DNA of 64,000 bases from Isoetes taiwanensis (Eukaryota; Streptophyta; Lycopodiopsida; Isoetales; Isoetaceae). The stretch's first letter is position 1, and each line of letters begins with the position of its first letter. Position numbers and translations under genes: made by a program. The notes below the pieces were generated by a model. The model did not search any database and was not told the DNA's origin. It saw only the letters and a program-made list of their open reading frames with translations. The DNA lies in NCBI GenBank assembly GCA_021234155.1, contig JAJEKV010000013.1, forward strand, positions 11,804,669-11,868,668. The letters run 5' to 3'. Of the stretch, positions 23,278 to 34,176 are shown in pieces.

Positions 23278-23716
23278 CTATATGTTTGCGGATCCGCAAG
23301 CCCCGAGGCAGCTTACGAAATCATGGAATAAACCGGCGATTTGAAAATCATCATTTTCTCGAAAGGTCACAAAAATGAAGAGCAAAAAGCCACGTTGGCT
23401 AGATTATGCGTCCCGGCACCCTTCCGTTTCAGGAGATATGGATAGCAACATGCCAGATGGCGCAATCTAAGCTGTTGATAAGGCGGAGGGACGAATGGGC
23501 AAATCTGGACCGTCGATCGTGGCGGAGGGACATTGAGACGATCTCGGCCGTCGATCAGGCAGACAGACCAACGCCACGGTTTTATAATATCTCTAATATA
23601 TAATTGTGATTTGGAAGGTAAGGGGCTAGCTTAGGCGCTGGTGCCTTTAATAGAAAAAATTATGGTTTGAGTTAAACACGTGTGTGCATACAAAAAGTTT
23701 GGAAAGAGGTAGTTTC
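23278..23716. other. Unassigned DNA with small repeats
   Basis: Contains GGCGGAGGGAC and CCGTCGATC words, each occurring twice between 23480 and 23560. No gene was recognised. Confidence 0.4.
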
Positions 23717-23798
23717 TTCTAGAACTTTCGAGTATTTGTGTGAAGCTTTCGTCGACTTTCTGGAAGTTTCCAGCCTATTCCTTGGGGTTATATATAAA
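23717..23798 (+). promoter_or_regulatory. Heat-shock-type promoter: two perfect HSEs plus TATA box
   Basis: TTCtaGAActTTC at 23717-23729 and TTCtgGAAgtTTC at 23758-23770 are both perfect three-unit heat-shock elements (alternating GAA/TTC at 5-bp steps). A further imperfect GAA..TTT unit lies at 23742. TATATATAAA follows at 23789-23798, 18 bp after the second HSE. This spacing is that of plant small-HSP promoters, so transcription would start near 23825 on the + strand and be driven by heat-shock factors. The elements are seen directly; activity is inferred. Confidence 0.7.
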
Positions 23799-24978
23799 GG
23801 GCAGAGGCCAGCAATTGGGGAGACGCCAAGAAGAGGTCGCAAAAACGAGAGCAAAGGCCGCTCAACATCGCTGAAGAAGAATAGCAGTGAAGAGCAGTGA
23901 AGAGCTTTAGATCAGAAGGTTTCTCTCCCATTTTAGCTATGGCGTTTTCCGCTTTTTGCTTGCGGACCCGCCTTTGGTCCCCGTGACTTTTCCAGTGTGT
24001 TTACAGGGTAAGTAGATGTTTTCGGTGGCTGCAGAGTAAGTAAATGTTTTTGGATTCGTTCATCGTTGCTGGAATAGTCTCCTGGAGATTATTAATCTTT
24101 GATGTTGTTCTTGAGTTTTTGTTTTTGTATTGGTTTCTGTGGGAGAATTTGATGAGGCAATTCTTGTGTTCCGGCTTTGTGTTTTACATACTTAGAAGAA
24201 AAGAACTGAACAGTCAAATTTATTCTGCAAAGAACACAGTAACAGCAAATTTTATACATCGGCATGCTAAAAGCCAGCTTAATTTGTCCCAGGTCGTCAA
24301 GGCGGCAGTCTAAAGATTGTTTAGGCATAGAAATTTACATAGGTGGAACACGTGTAAGCCTGAAAATTTTTAAGAAGGAACCAGAGGTTTCTAGAAGCTT
24401 CATGTTGGCTCTTCTGTGTTCTAGAGTACGTAGAAGCTTCGGTTTGCAGTTCCAGAATTGGTTTTCGGTTTTAAAGAGGATACTTTGGTTCCCCTTTGCA
24501 ACTTTGCAAATAAATTGTAATCCACTTTGCAGCTGTGCCACTTTGCAACAAATTGTAATCCAATTTGGAGAACTTCTAACTGTTCCTGAGCAAATCCGGC
24601 TCGCTGCAGATAGGTCCGGAGCCTAGCAATACAAACTGGTCTTAAAAAGGTAAACCCCTTTTCTTTGTTGTTGTGACAAACATGCAATTTTGCAGCGCGA
24701 CGACTTCTGCATTTGTTGGAAAAATGGTAATCTTTACTGGAAAGAGAAAGTCTCCTCTTCTTTATGTTGATCCATGCTAGATTGCCAAAGAACAAAATGT
24801 TTCTAGTGGTTTCGGCATCCGCAATCTATCTTTTTGTTCATTTCTGAGGTTATCTGTTCATTTTTGAGGTCATCTTGAGTATGAACCGATGAATGATAAG
24901 TTTGTCCTCTAATTTGCTTCTAATGTTCAATTTCCCATTCTACAGACTTTCGAGTCAGAGCTATCAAGTGATAGAAAA
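23799..24978 (+). other. Predicted leader and intron of the HSE-driven transcript
   Basis: A purine-rich leader (AAGAAGAATAGCAGTGAAGAGCAGTG) precedes a 15-codon ORF starting at 23939 (MAFSAFCLRTRLWSP). Donor-like sequences ACAGG|GTAAGT (about 24008) and GCAGA|GTAAGT (about 24035) follow. A pyrimidine-rich acceptor, CCCATTCTACAG, lies near 24946. No other gene was recognised on either strand in between. Confidence 0.35.
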
Positions 24979-25167
24979 ATGGAAAGAAAAAGGATCGAAG
25001 ATTCGAAGGTGGAAATTCCATGTGACTTCAACAACATGGTTGTACAGCCACCTGAACGTGGAATGTGCCGCTGCTGTTGGCGTGGGCAACAGCTGTCACA
25101 AAGACCTGAGCCTTTCAAAAAACATTTTCCATATGAATACCCAGGAATAGGTATCATTTACGGTTAA
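24979..25167 (+). CDS. Small unidentified protein, or exon, downstream of HSE promoter
   Basis: 62 codons from ATG at 24979. The open frame extends upstream to the acceptor at about 24946 (TFESELSSDRK), so the ATG may be internal to an exon. The protein is charged at the N-terminus (MERKRIEDSK), has a CRCC cluster and an aromatic/proline end (FKKHFPYEYPGIG). GAATAG|GTATCA near 25150 could be a splice donor. No transmembrane segment or known motif was recognised. It is the best candidate product of the HSE promoter, but it could be chance. Confidence 0.35.
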   Translation: MERKRIEDSKVEIPCDFNNMVVQPPERGMCRCCWRGQQLSQRPEPFKKHFPYEYPGIGIIYG

Positions 25168-26462
25168 TCTCGGACATATGTTTATGTTTAGATTCTAATA
25201 TAATTTTCGGATATAAATTCTGTGCAATATTCTTTCAAGTAGTGGTTCTCTCGTGCAATGCCTTGCAAGGAAAAGGGTGCCTCGTTTGCATCTTACAACT
25301 TAAAAAGTGTGTTTGTAAAATTTGCAATAGGCCTTTCTGAAAATTGGATTTACGTCATGAGCATAAATGGGGGTGAATACTTCCAATGGCATCATGGAAA
25401 TACTTTCAACGGTATCATGCATTATGCATTTGACACTATGAATAGTGAATTTAACTTCCACCTATACTCCTTGGTGGTTGCATAGTTGTTGGTGGTGGGT
25501 ACATGAGCTTATTCTATTGTGCATTGGTCTGATCAATCTTGAAATAGCCACGGCGTTCGAGTAAGGCAGATGGAGTTGAATCACGAAGGGCTTTTGGGTT
25601 TAAAGGGGACAAATTGAGTTGCAAGCAGTTTAAGTGCATCAGGTGAGGATTAGAGTAAAGGATCAAATTAAAAAATTACCTTGGCTTGAAAAAAGAGAGA
25701 GCTATTGCCAACGGTAATCAAATTGGGCACATGATTTTGAATAAGTCGACCACGATAAAAGGAATAATTATGATTGAGGCAAATCCAACAAATATCTTTA
25801 GTAATTTGGACATCAACTGAAGGTCACCACTGAATCTTGCTGCCCATTGAGACAATGTGCATACGCAAAAACAAGCGTACCTCATAACACCAAATTTGCA
25901 CCGCAATGACGATTCAAAGCTCAGTTAGGCCTCATGCTTTCACTAATACACTTTCAGTGGTTTGCAACATGCTTCCGGTAATACACTTTTGGTGGTTTGC
26001 AAGGTGCAAATAGTTTGAACAAATATGGGGCAAAGAAGCAGATAGCAAAGAAGAATTGGAAAGGTAATTAAAGTGTAAACACCACCGCCTTTTGCAGTTT
26101 GGCCATAGTCAATATATAAATAATCAATAGCGTAGAATATAAACGACAATTTTATCCACTCCGTTTTCACTCAATAACATCATTTTTTTGTAAGATGCTA
26201 TTGGTGATACGTGTTCATTAGGAGATGAAACTACGTGGGAAATGGAATCCCATCAAAAATAAAATCCCCTTGGGAGGTTTATAGTCTAAAAATAATTAAT
26301 TGTCAGTGCATGACTAAAGCTTAACCATATGACTAAGCTTAACCATAGAGAAGCAGGAGACCCGCAATTTCTTAGACACATTTCCTAGACTTTCTAGACG
26401 AGGTTCTACCCACTAAAGAGAAAAAGTAGCGGCGGCGATTGCCGCCGTGACAAATTCTTGTA
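25168..26462. other. Unassigned AT-rich DNA
   Basis: A 75-codon + frame at 25258-25485 has no recognisable motif. The phrase AATACACTTT(T/C)nGTGGTTTGCAA is repeated in tandem at about 25945 and 25979. A perfect 7-bp-arm palindrome, CGGCGGC-GATT-GCCGCCG, lies at 26430-26447, just before the first retroelement-array sequence. Confidence 0.45.
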
Positions 26463-26616
26463 GGACTAGTGTAAAACGGTAGTTTATGTTCCTGAACCCT
26501 AAACTATGGTTTTATTCTAGTGAAAAGTTGATGTTCCTGAACTCATAATGTTTTCCTTAACTATGATTTTATTCTTGTTCGAAGTTGCCTGTGCCCATAG
26601 TTTCTTTTTTTTTTTA
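26463..26616 (+). mobile_element. 5' fragment related to family C, ending in a T-run
   Basis: GACTAGTGTAAAACnGTAG and TTCCTGAACnC match the start of the C unit at 38581. A second, partial echo of the same start follows (GATGTTCCTGAACTC, then ATAATGTTTTC). The segment ends in T-runs (26604-26615), after which unit A1 begins. It is the left edge of the 37-kb array. Confidence 0.5.
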
Positions 26617-27957
26617 TTATTATTATAAATATACTGATATATGCATACATACATTATGTTGTGAACTGGAGCCCCCTAGTGGAATGGCCAGTATACTATA
26701 ATCCAGAATATTACGTATATTCTATAGTCAAAGCATAAGGCAATGGCTATGAACATGGAAACTTGGAAAAGTTGAAAAGGAGGAATGAGAGAACATTTCT
26801 TTAAGGTGTCAGATGAGGTAAAGGCATCTCATGGCAATGTTAAAGCAGTAACCAGTTATTTAAGGCTATTCAAGAAAAGACCATGGTAATGTTATGGTGA
26901 GAAAGATGGATTGTGCCACATTTGTCGAATGAGTATGAATAGGTAAAAGTTGAAGGGCAACCATATGGTGCAATTCTGCAGATGAATGCAATTCTACAAG
27001 AGAATTTATATAAGGAAAAAAGCAAAGCCATTGGACGTTTAAATGCAAATGTAAAATCAAGGTATATTTATATGGACCGAAATGTTACCTTCGGGAAAAT
27101 GGGTGACATAAAAAGATATGAAAAAAATATAATGTTTTGATGTATAACAGAGATTAGGGTTCCGTCCATGCTTTGGACGAAACTGAAGATAACCGATGGT
27201 AGATGACCTACGTAGAATACTGAGGTTGGATAAGAATTACATTTGGATTTTTTGCGAGAATAGTTTTTTCCTAAGGGCCTTTGCGGACCGGAATCCCCGA
27301 AAAATAAGTTCACTTTTCTTAGTTGAGCATAAATAGATGATGCTTTCGCTTGGGTTAAGTCGCAATTCCGCTCTCTCTATCAGCATATGTGCAATTTTGG
27401 ACATGCCAAATTCGTGAGAGACAAGCAAACTGGAGTTGATGATGTGATTGTTCCTGAAGTAGCAAATAAATTGCAACCAAGGTGCATGCAAATATGGAAA
27501 ACAAATAAAGTCACGAGGAGCTATCCATGGAGGACTCGTCCACGTGTTTTTATTTTTATTTATTCAGCTTATTTTGGCTCATATCTGATCAATAGTTACT
27601 GGCTAACTTCAAGAGGAGTAGATCTGGATATGCCTATTTCCAGCTCGCTATCTATTATGATCTTGAGTAGATCTGGAGTTGATCTTGCTATCTTTTATGA
27701 AATTTCTGCAATAGTGACATGATAAACAATCTGTGCATTGGCAATTTATGTAAAATTATTTAATGTAGATCTGCGTATTAAGCTTGTTGTAGATGAGAAT
27801 ATGCATAAACGTCCTTCAGGCTGCTCATTGCTAGAAGTCCTACATACTTTTATAACTGAAAGAAGCATTTATTTTCTGAGGCATTTAATTTTTGTGTTAT
27901 TCTAATCCTTCTTGGTGCTCTGACATACTTTGTGTATTAATACATCTTTATGACATG

Positions 27958-28061
27958 GTGAAGGGGATAACCCAAGAGACCTAATGCTTACCTGTCAGTG
28001 CTGTCATTATTACCCTTCTTAGGCTAATTTTTGGCTGGTTTACTGCAGATAACCAGGTTTC
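27958..28061 (+). ncRNA. Conserved structured RNA block, copy A1
   Basis: GGG-GATAA-CCC hairpin (27963-27973). ACCTG (27990-27994) can pair with CAGGT (28054-28058). GAAGGG can alternatively pair with CCCTTC (28013-28018). Between them are the family-wide words TAATGCTTACC and AGGCTAAT. The function is unknown. Confidence 0.6.
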
Positions 28062-28672
28062 TTGCTCCATGTTTGGATGTATCTATCTTTCTAAGCGGAT
28101 GGTTCAAAAGACAAGACTGCAAGTAAGATTATTCCATTTGGAAATCAGAGATTATATTTGAAACTCAGAACTATGTATCACATTATAGGCTTGTCGTACC
28201 ATGTTATTGGGATGATTATATAAGTTGCAAATTGGAAAAACTCATAGCATTCATGAGGAATATAGTTGTATTTATGCTGTACTTGGAATATAGTTTTCTT
28301 CTTTTGAAATATATGGTATAATTTCAAAGTAATAATGCTATGTCCTTATCCTGGCCTAGGAAATTTGTTCCTGTCAATTTTTCTAGGGCTGCTAAAGGCA
28401 GACTTGGTATTTCCAGTCGGGAATATCAAGGATGGAAGTCTGGAAACAGATTTCAGGGTTTTTTTTAGTTAAATTCAGTTTTCTAGTTCTACTAGAAACC
28501 AGGGTTTGGGCAAATATTACAGGAAAAACTTATTCTAATGCATTTGCCTATGTTTATAGGATGAAAAAAATAGATGGAGGAACAGGTATATTTCAAATAA
28601 CATGGACATATTAGTGGCAGCCCAAATCTGGCTGTTTAAGTCATCTTACCATGTGGCTGCACATATCTAAGA

Positions 28673-29035
28673 AAGGCATTTGCCAAGGAGATAAATCATG
28701 TTCCAGATTTTGGCATTCGCCATGGGGTTAAATCATATCCCTGATTTTGACAGTTGCCATGAGGGATGATGCCAGGAAAGATGAACATAATTATGTCCAC
28801 AAAGCCCTGATGGTATTTACTTAAGGCATATGCAGAAATCCAAACTGGAACAATATGTGGAGCCAACAATTGGACAAAATACAGTAACGGATCTGGGAGT
28901 TTCCACAAAGCATAACTAAAAAGGCATTTGCCAAGGGTTTAATCGTATCCCATTTTGTGGATGTAGGATTCAGGGTATCAGTGTGGATCTAGAAAGCAAG
29001 GTTTCGGAGGCATTTGCCAAGAGTTAAATCGCGGC
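28673..29035 (+). repeat. Dispersed GGCATTTGCCAAG repeat in the 3' half of A1
   Basis: GGCATTTGCCAAGG and variants, most followed by a TTAAATC-like word, occur near 28675, 28718, 28922 and 29009, with a weaker one near 28757. GGCA..TGCC is itself a 4-bp hairpin. They lie in the part of A that is missing from A2. Confidence 0.5.
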
Positions 29036-29289
29036 TCAGTTGGAGCTTATGGCGAAAAAAAAGATGGCAGACGTTGAAAGTCTTGAGGGCATTGCTAGGA
29101 AAGAAAAAGAGCATATGCAAAAAATGTTACGGCGGGCAGAAAGAAATATACAAAATTGTTCTAAGATCGTGAACAAGGAACAATCCTCTTGATTACTATA
29201 GAATCATGGAGATAGGGGGCACGAACTCCAAAGATTATGACATAATTGTTGGAGTTCATAAGAAGAGGTGTAACATTAAAGTGCGTAAA

Positions 29290-29438
29290 AAGCGGTTAAA
29301 AAGCATTGTGAGGGCGGGGGCCTATGCATACAAGCAAGGCCCGCAAGACCACTTGGTCGTATATATTGCTGTTAAATGTTTTGTAAGTAAAACTAGCAAT
29401 AGCCCCACCCGAACAACGGTTGGAGGAAGGATTTTTTT
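29290..29438 (+). other. 3' tail of family A
   Basis: A GC-rich hairpin (GCGGG..GCCT with AAGGCCCGC, about 29312-29345) is followed by CCCCACCC, AACAACGGTT, GGAGGAAGGA and T7. The order and terminal words match the tails of families B and E. Confidence 0.6.
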
Positions 29439-31290
29439 ATTATTATTATAAATATACTGATATATGCATACATACATTATGTTGTGAACTGGAGCCCCCT
29501 AGTGGAATGGCCAGTATACTATAATCCAGAATATTACGTATATTCTATAGTCAAAGCATAAGGCAATGGCTATGAACATGGAAACTTGGAAAAGTTGAAA
29601 AGGAGGAATGAGAGAACATTTCTTTAAGGTGTCAGATGAGGTAAAGGCATCTCATGGCAATGTTAAAGCAGTAACCAGTTATTTAAGGCTATTCAAGAAA
29701 AGACCATGGTAATGTTATGGTGGGAAAGATGGATTGTGCCACATTTGTCGAATGAGTATGAATAGGTAAAAGTTGAAGGGCAACCATATGGTGCAATTCT
29801 GCAGATGAATGCAATTCTACAAGAGAATTTATATAAGGAAAAAAGCAAAGCCATTGGACGTTTAAATGCAAATGTAAAATCAAGGTATATTTATATGGAC
29901 CGAAATGTTACCTTCGGGAAAATGGGTGACATAAAAAGATATGAAAAAAATATAATGTTTTGATGTATAACAGAGATTAGGGTTCCGACCATGGTTTGGA
30001 CGAAACTGAAGATAGCTTCTGATGGCCGATGACCTACGCCAAATACAGGCTGGATAAGAATTACATGCTGGATTTTTGCAGAATAGTTTTTTCCTAAGGG
30101 CCTTTGCAGACCAGAAGCCCGAAAATAAGTTTACTTTTCTTAGTTGAGCATAAATAGATGATGCTCGGCCAGTTGGGGTCGCAATTCCGCTCTCTCTATC
30201 AGCATATGTGCAATTTTGGGCATGCCAAATTCGTGAGAGACAAGCACTCTGGAGTTGATGATGTGATTGATCCTGAAGTAGCAAATAAATTGCAACCAAG
30301 GTGCATGCAAATATGGAAAACAGCGAAAGTGCAGGAGCTATCCATGGAGGACTCGTCAATCAGGTTTTTATTTTTATTTATTCAGCTTATTTTGGCTCAT
30401 ATCTGATCAATAGTTACTGGCTAACTTCAAGAGGAGTAGATCTGGATATGCCTATTTCCAGCTCGCTATCTATTATGATCTTGAGTAGTTCTGGAGTTGA
30501 TCTTGCTATCTTTTATGAAATTTTTGCAATAGTGACATGATAAACAATCTGTGCATTGGCAATTTATGTAAAATTATTTAATGTAGATCTGCGTATTAAG
30601 CTTGTTGTAGATGAGAATATGCATAAACGTCCTTCAGGCTGCTCATTGCTAGAAGTCCTCTGGACTTTTATAAGCGAAGAAGCATTTATTTTCTGAGGCA
30701 TTTAATTTTTGTGTTATTCTAACCCTTCTTGGTGCTCTGACATACTTTGTGTATTAATACATCTTTATGACATGGTGAAGGGGATAACCCAAGAGACCTA
30801 ATGCTTACCTGTCAATGCTGTCATTATTACCCTTCTTAGGCTAATTTTTGGTTTGGTTTACCGGGGTAACCAGGTTTCTTGCTCCATGTTTGGATGTATC
30901 TATCTTTCTAAGCGGATGGTTCAAAAGACAAGACTGCAAGTAAGATTATTCCATTTGGAAATCAGAGATTATATTTGAAACTCAGAACTATGTATCACAT
31001 TATAGGCTTGTCGTACCATGTTATTGGGATGATTATATAAGTTGCAAATTGGAAAAACTCATAGCATTCATGAGGAATATAGTTGTATTTATGCTGTACT
31101 TGGAATATAGTTTTCTTCTTTTGAAATATATGGTATAATTTCAAAGTAATAATGCTGTGTCCTTATCCTGGCCTAGGAAATTTATTCCTGTCAATTTTTC
31201 TAGGGCTGCTAAAGGCAGACTTGGTATTTCCAGTCGGGAATATCAAGGATGGAAGTCTGGAAACAGATTTCAGGGGTTTTTTTTTTTTTA
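29439..31290 (+). mobile_element. Family A unit 2, 3'-truncated at an internal T-run
   Basis: Nearly identical to A1 up to the phrase ATTTCAGGG followed by T-rich sequence (A1 position about 28458). Here the T-run (about 13 T) leads directly into the first base of unit B1. The remaining about 970 bp of A is absent. Differences from A1 are concentrated at CAG/CTG-like sites. Confidence 0.75.
30775..30880 (+). ncRNA. Conserved structured RNA block, copy A2
   Basis: Same GGG-GATAA-CCC hairpin and ACCTG/CAGGT pairing as A1. The 3' flank reads CCGGGGTAACCAGGT where A1 reads CTGCAGATAACCAGGT. Confidence 0.55.
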
Positions 31291-31428
31291 TACTTGCTGG
31301 ATGATGTAAATACACCATTTAGGACCATACTCTAGGAATATGAATTTAGCATGAATTTAGGAATATGCCTCTAGCATGAAGGCCTTGCTTAAAACATGTG
31401 ATGGTACTAATTTACTAAAGATGGATGG

Positions 31429-31530
31429 GTGAAGGGAAAAGCGGATAGGCCCCAATGCTTACCCGCTAGCGACTTATGTTATTACCCTAAAAGGCTAATA
31501 TGCATTTGTTTTTGCTGTTGTAACCGGGTC
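31429..31530 (+). ncRNA. Conserved structured RNA block, copy B1
   Basis: The first hairpin is damaged here (GGGAAAAGCGG). ACCCG can pair with CGGGT at the 3' edge, and ATGTTATTA can pair with TAATATGCAT around ACCCTAAAAGGC. It lies upstream of ORF1, inside the predicted intron. Confidence 0.5.
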
Positions 31531-32251
31531 TATCTCTCCTACTCTCTCTTTTTTGGGCTTTCAAGATCGCAGCATGGATAAGTTTTTTGAAGTAGTATAA
31601 AAAATTGATCATATTTTATTTACATTAAAAGATGATACTAAATAATGTGTATGGAGCAGATTATGATTTTATATGTAAGATCTTTTGCAAATTTGCTGAC
31701 TTTTGCAATATATCCAATTAATTTAAATCAATAATATAGTAGCATTTGAGAAAATTGAATGATTTTTGACATTTGTTCATAATGCATGAGGTAAAATCAC
31801 GGTATATGCACGATTCTGATTTAAGAAAAATAGTAGATCATAATGTTTGTCAATACATGGGCTATTATAAGCTAAAATACATCTTCATACTTGGGAATGA
31901 AGGATAACTATAGATGACTGTGATTTGCATGATAGATAAAAGCTAGTAAGATAAAAAAAAATCACTATAATGAATTGAACAGTATTACTTGATGGTATGA
32001 TTATTTTTGTGGAAAACATGAATTTATTCAGATCAAGGCCTACTAAAAGAAGGCACCTATCTTTTAGTAGGACTGCCAATTGTGTGATTAATTTCCCAAA
32101 CGGGATTAGTATCACTTAAGTCTAAATGGTCTTAGGACTAGACTAGGCTTCAGGCATTTTTTATGTTTATCCAGTTTCCTGGTATAACCAGGGACCTTGA
32201 TTTGAATAAAGGTGCACTTTCTTTGTTATAAACTTATGAATTGGAATATGT

Positions 32252-33817
32252 ATGCAGGACACAATACAAGATGAGGAATCAGACTTTAGTAGCTTATGGA
32301 TAAGGGAACTCGTGATATTACAATATGATACATGCCAAATAACAAGTCCAAATGCTGCCGTACAGACTGTGATCGCATGTATTAAACCTGCTGAGGTACA
32401 TGAATACATTATCTTCAAGGAAAGAAGTTTGATGGATAAGGATAAATCAACAGTTAGCTACCTGGGTTTTTGTGGCTGGTTCAAAATGTTCCAACTAATG
32501 AAGAAAGCAAGCTTTCATGTGGAAACATGCAAAACTATATTTGCAACACTGCACAATGATATGCCTAGTATACAATATGCTAGGACATGTGGTGAAGATG
32601 AATTGGGAAGGAAATTCATGATAGGCCTGAATGCTTTGGAAAGTGCACATGACATTATATCATCCTTGAAGGTTGAGGAAATAAAAGATGCAACCCCTCA
32701 TTATTTACAGGAAGAAGTTCGCCATTGTTTATTTTCAGAAGATGATCTTACAGAAGAGGAATCTTTGAGCCTCAAAGGGGGTTCAAAAAGTAATTCCGGA
32801 AAAAATGAAGATGACAGTCTTGACACAGAACAAGTCCCTACTTTAACTTTAGGCAATTCATCTAGATTTCCTCTGATCTCTGAACAAGGAGTAGAATGTT
32901 ATGGATCAACGTATGGTCAAGCCTTATGGAGGAGCCAGAATTTTGGGGCTCTGGCCCCAATCAACATTGAAACTTGGAAAGCTTTAGCCGGAATTACTGA
33001 TGATGATATCAGAAATGCAAAGATTAAAGCAGAAAAGCTCGACAAACATTTTACCAAGAAGGAAATGGCATTACCAATTGATATGAACTTCTTTGAGCAG
33101 CAGTCTTGTGATAAAAATACAGGGATACACGTGAGCCAAAAAGGAAACATGGCTTTTAGTGATGATAAAAGGGATGGCTTCTACTTAAAGAAAATATGGA
33201 GAACACATTGCCCTTTCCTGACATGTGGTTGCATCAAAACCAAGAAAAAAGATAAAGATAAAGATCAATGTGGCAGTGGCATTATATGGATAGACCACGC
33301 TGTGTGGTATATGCTCAACAACTTAGAGGAGTTATACCCAAGGGCCACTCCTATGGTTAAAATGGTATGCTTTACAAAATTGGTTTACAACATCATTAGG
33401 CCTGCTGTTCTTGCATACTTTTCATATTTAGAAGTAAGGAAGGTTATGATTGAAATGACGTTATATTATGCTAACAATCCTGATAAAGATTTGAAGGCAG
33501 CTTTTGGGAACACTAGACTGGCTGAAATTACAGAAAAACCACTCAGGCCCAGAGCTTTTGTGACAAAGCAGACACCAAAACAAAAGAACGATACATGGTC
33601 AAAACAGAAAGGAAGCAGCAGCAAGGGCACACCCAGCTACTGTACACCAAGGGGACCTCCACGGGTCACTATGGACCCACGAAATATGAATATCAGCAGG
33701 GACACTCAAGGCATTGCCATTAATGATGATGAATACTCAGTAACAAAAGGTGGCAACAAAATCATCAACTTGGAGGACAGTCCACCCAGCAAATTGAACT
33801 ATATGGATAATTCCTAG
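32252..33817 (+). CDS. Family B ORF1, 521-codon protein of unknown function
   Basis: An intact frame and the longest in the array. The N-terminal half is acidic with no known motif. The middle holds GALAPINIETWKALAGITDD and a C-F-L-T-C-G-C cluster (CPFLTCGCIKTKKK) before a lysine/aspartate run. The C-terminal 100 residues are basic and low-complexity (KQTPKQKNDTWSKQKGSSS, YCTPRGPP), as in nucleic-acid-binding tails. I recognise no family. ATGCAG at the start is also a good splice acceptor (CAG ends at 32257). From there the frame joins ORF0 of B2 in phase, so the true N-terminus may come from an upstream exon. By position it would be the structural or RNA-binding partner of the RT. That role is inference. 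Confidence 0.6.
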   Translation: MQDTIQDEESDFSSLWIRELVILQYDTCQITSPNAAVQTVIACIKPAEVHEYIIFKERSLMDKDKSTVSYLGFCGWFKMFQLMKKASFHVETCKTIFATLHNDMPSIQYARTCGEDELGRKFMIGLNALESAHDIISSLKVEEIKDATPHYLQEEVRHCLFSEDDLTEEESLSLKGGSKSNSGKNEDDSLDTEQVPTLTLGNSSRFPLISEQGVECYGSTYGQALWRSQNFGALAPINIETWKALAGITDDDIRNAKIKAEKLDKHFTKKEMALPIDMNFFEQQSCDKNTGIHVSQKGNMAFSDDKRDGFYLKKIWRTHCPFLTCGCIKTKKKDKDKDQCGSGIIWIDHAVWYMLNNLEELYPRATPMVKMVCFTKLVYNIIRPAVLAYFSYLEVRKVMIEMTLYYANNPDKDLKAAFGNTRLAEITEKPLRPRAFVTKQTPKQKNDTWSKQKGSSSKGTPSYCTPRGPPRVTMDPRNMNISRDTQGIAINDDEYSVTKGGNKIINLEDSPPSKLNYMDNS

Positions 33818-34176
33818 TAAGTCAAAAACAATCTTTGATATTGCATTTCCAGAAATTTTGAAAAATAATTGCTATTGTGTCATTATGTATATATTCTTAC
33901 TCTATGTTAGCCTGAAGGTCCACATGCAAACACTATGAGAGATATTTAGGTTATTTTAGCAAAAAATACATACTTGGGGTTATTATATGGAAAAAGTTTT
34001 CCCCATGTATGAGTACAAAAGAAAAAAACTTTTCCTACTATTAATCTTGATGATACATACTACCAGAGACATGAAAATCTAAATTTTCATGCAAAAAGAC
34101 AGAAGTATCTTGGGAAGGTATAATGGTAGGATACTTTCTATAAACCACACTACTGATACACATCACATTTGTGTAG

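Larger units (their letters stand above)
26617..29438 (+). mobile_element. Family A unit 1 (complete, about 2.82 kb)
   Basis: Starts ATTATAAATATACTGATATATGC right after a T-run. It ends with a GC-rich hairpin region, GGAGGAAGGA and T7, after which the next A unit starts at once (offset 2823 bp). It contains the conserved structured block at 27958-28061. Short open frames on both strands carry no recognisable domain and are interrupted in A2, so the unit appears non-coding and non-autonomous. Its 3' tail resembles that of the RT-encoding family B. Confidence 0.75.

Noticed and set aside
27387-27722. 111-codon + frame in A1 as a gene
   Set aside because: The matching region of A2 (30158-30540) is split into different frames, and no domain is recognisable.
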